Below, piece after piece: positions 62,340 through 64,000 of a DNA stretch of 64,000 bases (position 1 is its first letter; the number at the start of each line of letters is the position of its first letter). A program made the translations under genes and the position numbers. Below the pieces are notes generated by a model. That model searched no databases. It was not told the origin of the DNA and saw only the letters and a program-made list of their open reading frames with translations. The stretch comes from Winogradskyella ludwigii (GTDB lineage: Bacteria; Bacteroidota; Bacteroidia; Flavobacteriales; Flavobacteriaceae), in NCBI RefSeq assembly GCF_013403985.1, contig NZ_JABFDF010000001.1:496001-560000 (forward strand), in the 5' to 3' direction.

Positions 62340-63678
62340 AGAGCGCTTCTTTTATGTGTTTAACTTCCGCTCCAATATCTCCGGCTCCAATTGTTAAAAC
62401 GATTTGAGCATCAGATTTTTTTATCTCATCAATTATATGAGACTTTTGAATTAATTTTTTATTCGGATTATTTATTTTATCAAAAAGCCATTTTGAGGTT
62501 ACTCCTTCAATAGGCAATTCTCTTGCTGGATAAATATCTAAAAGCAATAATTCATCAAATTTAGAAAGGCTTTCTGCAAATTCATCTACAAAATCTTTTG
62601 TTCTAGTAAATAAATGGGGTTGAAAAATCGCCAATACTTTTTTATTTGGATACATTTCTCTAACTGCCTGATAAACGGCTTTAATTTCTTCAGGGTGATG
62701 CGCGTAATCATCTATAAAAACAAAATCGTCCGTTTTAATCTGATACGTAAATCGTCGTTTTACTCCCTTGTAAGATTCTAAACCTTTAGAAAGCTCCTTA
62801 ACTGAACAACCATAATCTAAAGCCATAGCCATTGCAATTGTAGCATTGGACAAATTATGCCTTCCTGGTAAACTAAATTTTAAATCTTTATAGATTCCGC
62901 TTGGAGTTTTTAAGTCGAAAACATAACTACCATTTTCTATGGTTATATTTTGTGCGCTATAATCAGAATCATCTTCAATGCCATACGTAATCCCTTTTAG
63001 AGGCAAACCATTTCTCACAAATAGCTTCCCATTTGGCTTAATACATTCCGTAAAATCCTTAAACGTTTTTACCAATTCTTCAGCATTGCCATAAATATCT
63101 AAATGATCTGCATCCATTGATGTGATACACGCTAAATCTGGCGATAAGGTTAAAAATGAACGATCAAACTCATCTGCTTCTACAACCGTTACTTCTGTTC
63201 CGTTTATAATTAAATTAGAATTATAATTCTCTCCTATTCCACCTAAAAATGCCGTAACAGGCGCATTACACACCTTTAATAAATGACCCAAAATACTTGT
63301 CGTGGTTGTTTTACCATGCGTACCTGCAACAGCCAAACAAACTGTTTGCTTTGTGATTTCTCCTAAAATCGCAGAACGTTTTAAAACATTGAACTGCTTC
63401 GTGTTAAAATAATTAAATTCCGAATGACCCTTTGGAATCGCAGGAGTGTACACCACAAGTGTGTCTTCTGGGTTTAAAAATGCACTAGGTACCTTTTCAA
63501 TATTATCTTCAAAATGAATTTGAACTCCTAAATCTTCAAGCGCATTAGTGATTTCGGTTGGCGTTTTGTCATAACCAGCTACTTGCTTACCATTAGCCAC
63601 GAAATAACGCGCAATCGCACTCATTCCTATGCCTCCGACACCAATAAAATAGACGTTATTTATACTACCGAAATTCAT
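62332..63678 (-). CDS. murC: UDP-N-acetylmuramate-L-alanine ligase
   Basis: It adds L-Ala to UDP-MurNAc, the first amino-acid step of peptidoglycan precursor synthesis. The 448 residues have the three Mur-ligase domains. VYFIGVGGIGMSAIARYF near 9-26 binds the UDP sugar, AVAGTHGKTTTTSILGHLL near 115-133 is the ATP P-loop, EADEFDRSFL near 163-172 is the metal-binding region, and FIDDYAHHPEEIKAVYQAV near 317-335 is characteristic of MurC. The murG stop overlaps its start by one base. Confidence 0.95.
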   Translation of the reverse strand: MNFGSINNVYFIGVGGIGMSAIARYFVANGKQVAGYDKTPTEITNALEDLGVQIHFEDNIEKVPSAFLNPEDTLVVYTPAIPKGHSEFNYFNTKQFNVLKRSAILGEITKQTVCLAVAGTHGKTTTTSILGHLLKVCNAPVTAFLGGIGENYNSNLIINGTEVTVVEADEFDRSFLTLSPDLACITSMDADHLDIYGNAEELVKTFKDFTECIKPNGKLFVRNGLPLKGITYGIEDDSDYSAQNITIENGSYVFDLKTPSGIYKDLKFSLPGRHNLSNATIAMAMALDYGCSVKELSKGLESYKGVKRRFTYQIKTDDFVFIDDYAHHPEEIKAVYQAVREMYPNKKVLAIFQPHLFTRTKDFVDEFAESLSKFDELLLLDIYPARELPIEGVTSKWLFDKINNPNKKLIQKSHIIDEIKKSDAQIVLTIGAGDIGAEVKHIKEALYV

Positions 63679-64000
63679 TATTTATTTAATAATTTTTCAA
63701 CTTCATCCACAATATCCTTAGTCGCATTTACTAAGGCTAAAGCTTTGATATTTTTACTTAATTCGTTTTGCTTGTCTTGGTTTGAAATTAATTCTGAAAA
63801 TTCATTTTGAAAATCAGTATCCAAATCTTTCTCTTTTATTAAAATCGCTGCATTTTTATCTGCAACCGATTTTGCATTTTTAGTTTGATGGTCTTCTGCC
63901 ACATTTGGTGACGGAATAAAAACAACTGGTTTTCCTACAATACACAATTCTGAAACCGAAATTGCTCCTGCTCTAGAAATGATTATATCTGAAGCTGCAT
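63678..64000 (-). CDS. murG: UDP-N-acetylglucosamine-MurNAc-pentapeptide transferase MurG, C-terminal part
   Basis: This is the C-terminal 106 residues of the lipid II-forming GlcNAc transferase; the 5' end is outside the window. The frame is open to the window edge and reads [18 protein letters not shown], then [20 protein letters not shown], matching the MurG donor-binding helix (SRAGA) and the ribose-contacting P-x-x-x-A-x-x-x-H-Q-x-x-N-A pattern. Its TAA overlaps the murC ATG by one base. Confidence 0.92.
   Translation of the reverse strand, partial: AASDIIISRAGAISVSELCIVGKPVVFIPSPNVAEDHQTKNAKSVADKNAAILIKEKDLDTDFQNEFSELISNQDKQNELSKNIKALALVNATKDIVDEVEKLLNK

Overview
The window is a gap-free, AT-rich stretch of chromosome from a member of the Bacteroidota, very probably family Flavobacteriaceae. 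Four things point there. The primary sigma factor has the short Bacteroidota form. Several upstream regions carry the Bacteroidota promoter pattern TTG-N18/19-TAnnTTTG. Two large secreted proteins end in type IX secretion (T9SS) sorting domains. FtsZ has the long acidic C-terminal tail usual in the group. I cannot name a genus from the sequence alone.

Layout. 1-5.1 kb (+): end of proC, then proB-proA (proline synthesis), a small unknown gene, rpoD, a BLUF blue-light sensor and rpe. 5.2-29.7 kb (-): a CBS-domain gene and a continuous surface-polysaccharide locus. It holds a Wzc-type tyrosine kinase, a Wza-type exporter, a WecA-type initiating transferase, eight glycosyltransferases, UDP-glucuronate decarboxylase (UDP-xylose), three hexapeptide acyltransferases, a sulfotransferase, a pyruvyl transferase, a Wzy-like polymerase, two related flippases and an unusual oxidoreductase/SDR pair. 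30.3 kb (+): a lone DUF1919 gene. 31.2-37.4 kb (-): an operon joining GDP-fucose synthesis (gmd, fcl) to PAPS synthesis and recycling (cysC, cysD, cysN, cysQ) and a duplicated DUF2061 membrane protein. Together these predict an exported polysaccharide carrying xylose, fucose, sulfate, pyruvate ketal and acetyl groups.

38.2-44.9 kb (+): two large T9SS proteins that share a nearly identical C-terminal module of about 450 residues behind unrelated N-termini. 45.3-47.7 kb (+): a compact three-gene unit with its own promoter. It encodes a 53-residue exported-looking peptide ending in Ser, an HPr-kinase-like protein and a nucleotidyltransferase. This resembles the tailoring genes of phosphorylated lasso peptides but has no lasso cyclase or protease beside it, and it is my best candidate for an undescribed system. 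47.9-57.3 kb: an outer-membrane barrel protein, an SDR dehydrogenase, a TonB-type barrel receptor, a glutamate-synthase-like FMN protein, a FUSC-type membrane protein with no usable ATG, and an SdiA-regulated-family protein.

57.5-64 kb (-): tRNA-Arg(UCG), a YqeY-family gene and the end of the dcw cell-division cluster (murG partial, murC, ftsQ, ftsA, ftsZ), closed by a strong terminator. I saw no CRISPR array, insertion sequence, prophage, rRNA or origin.
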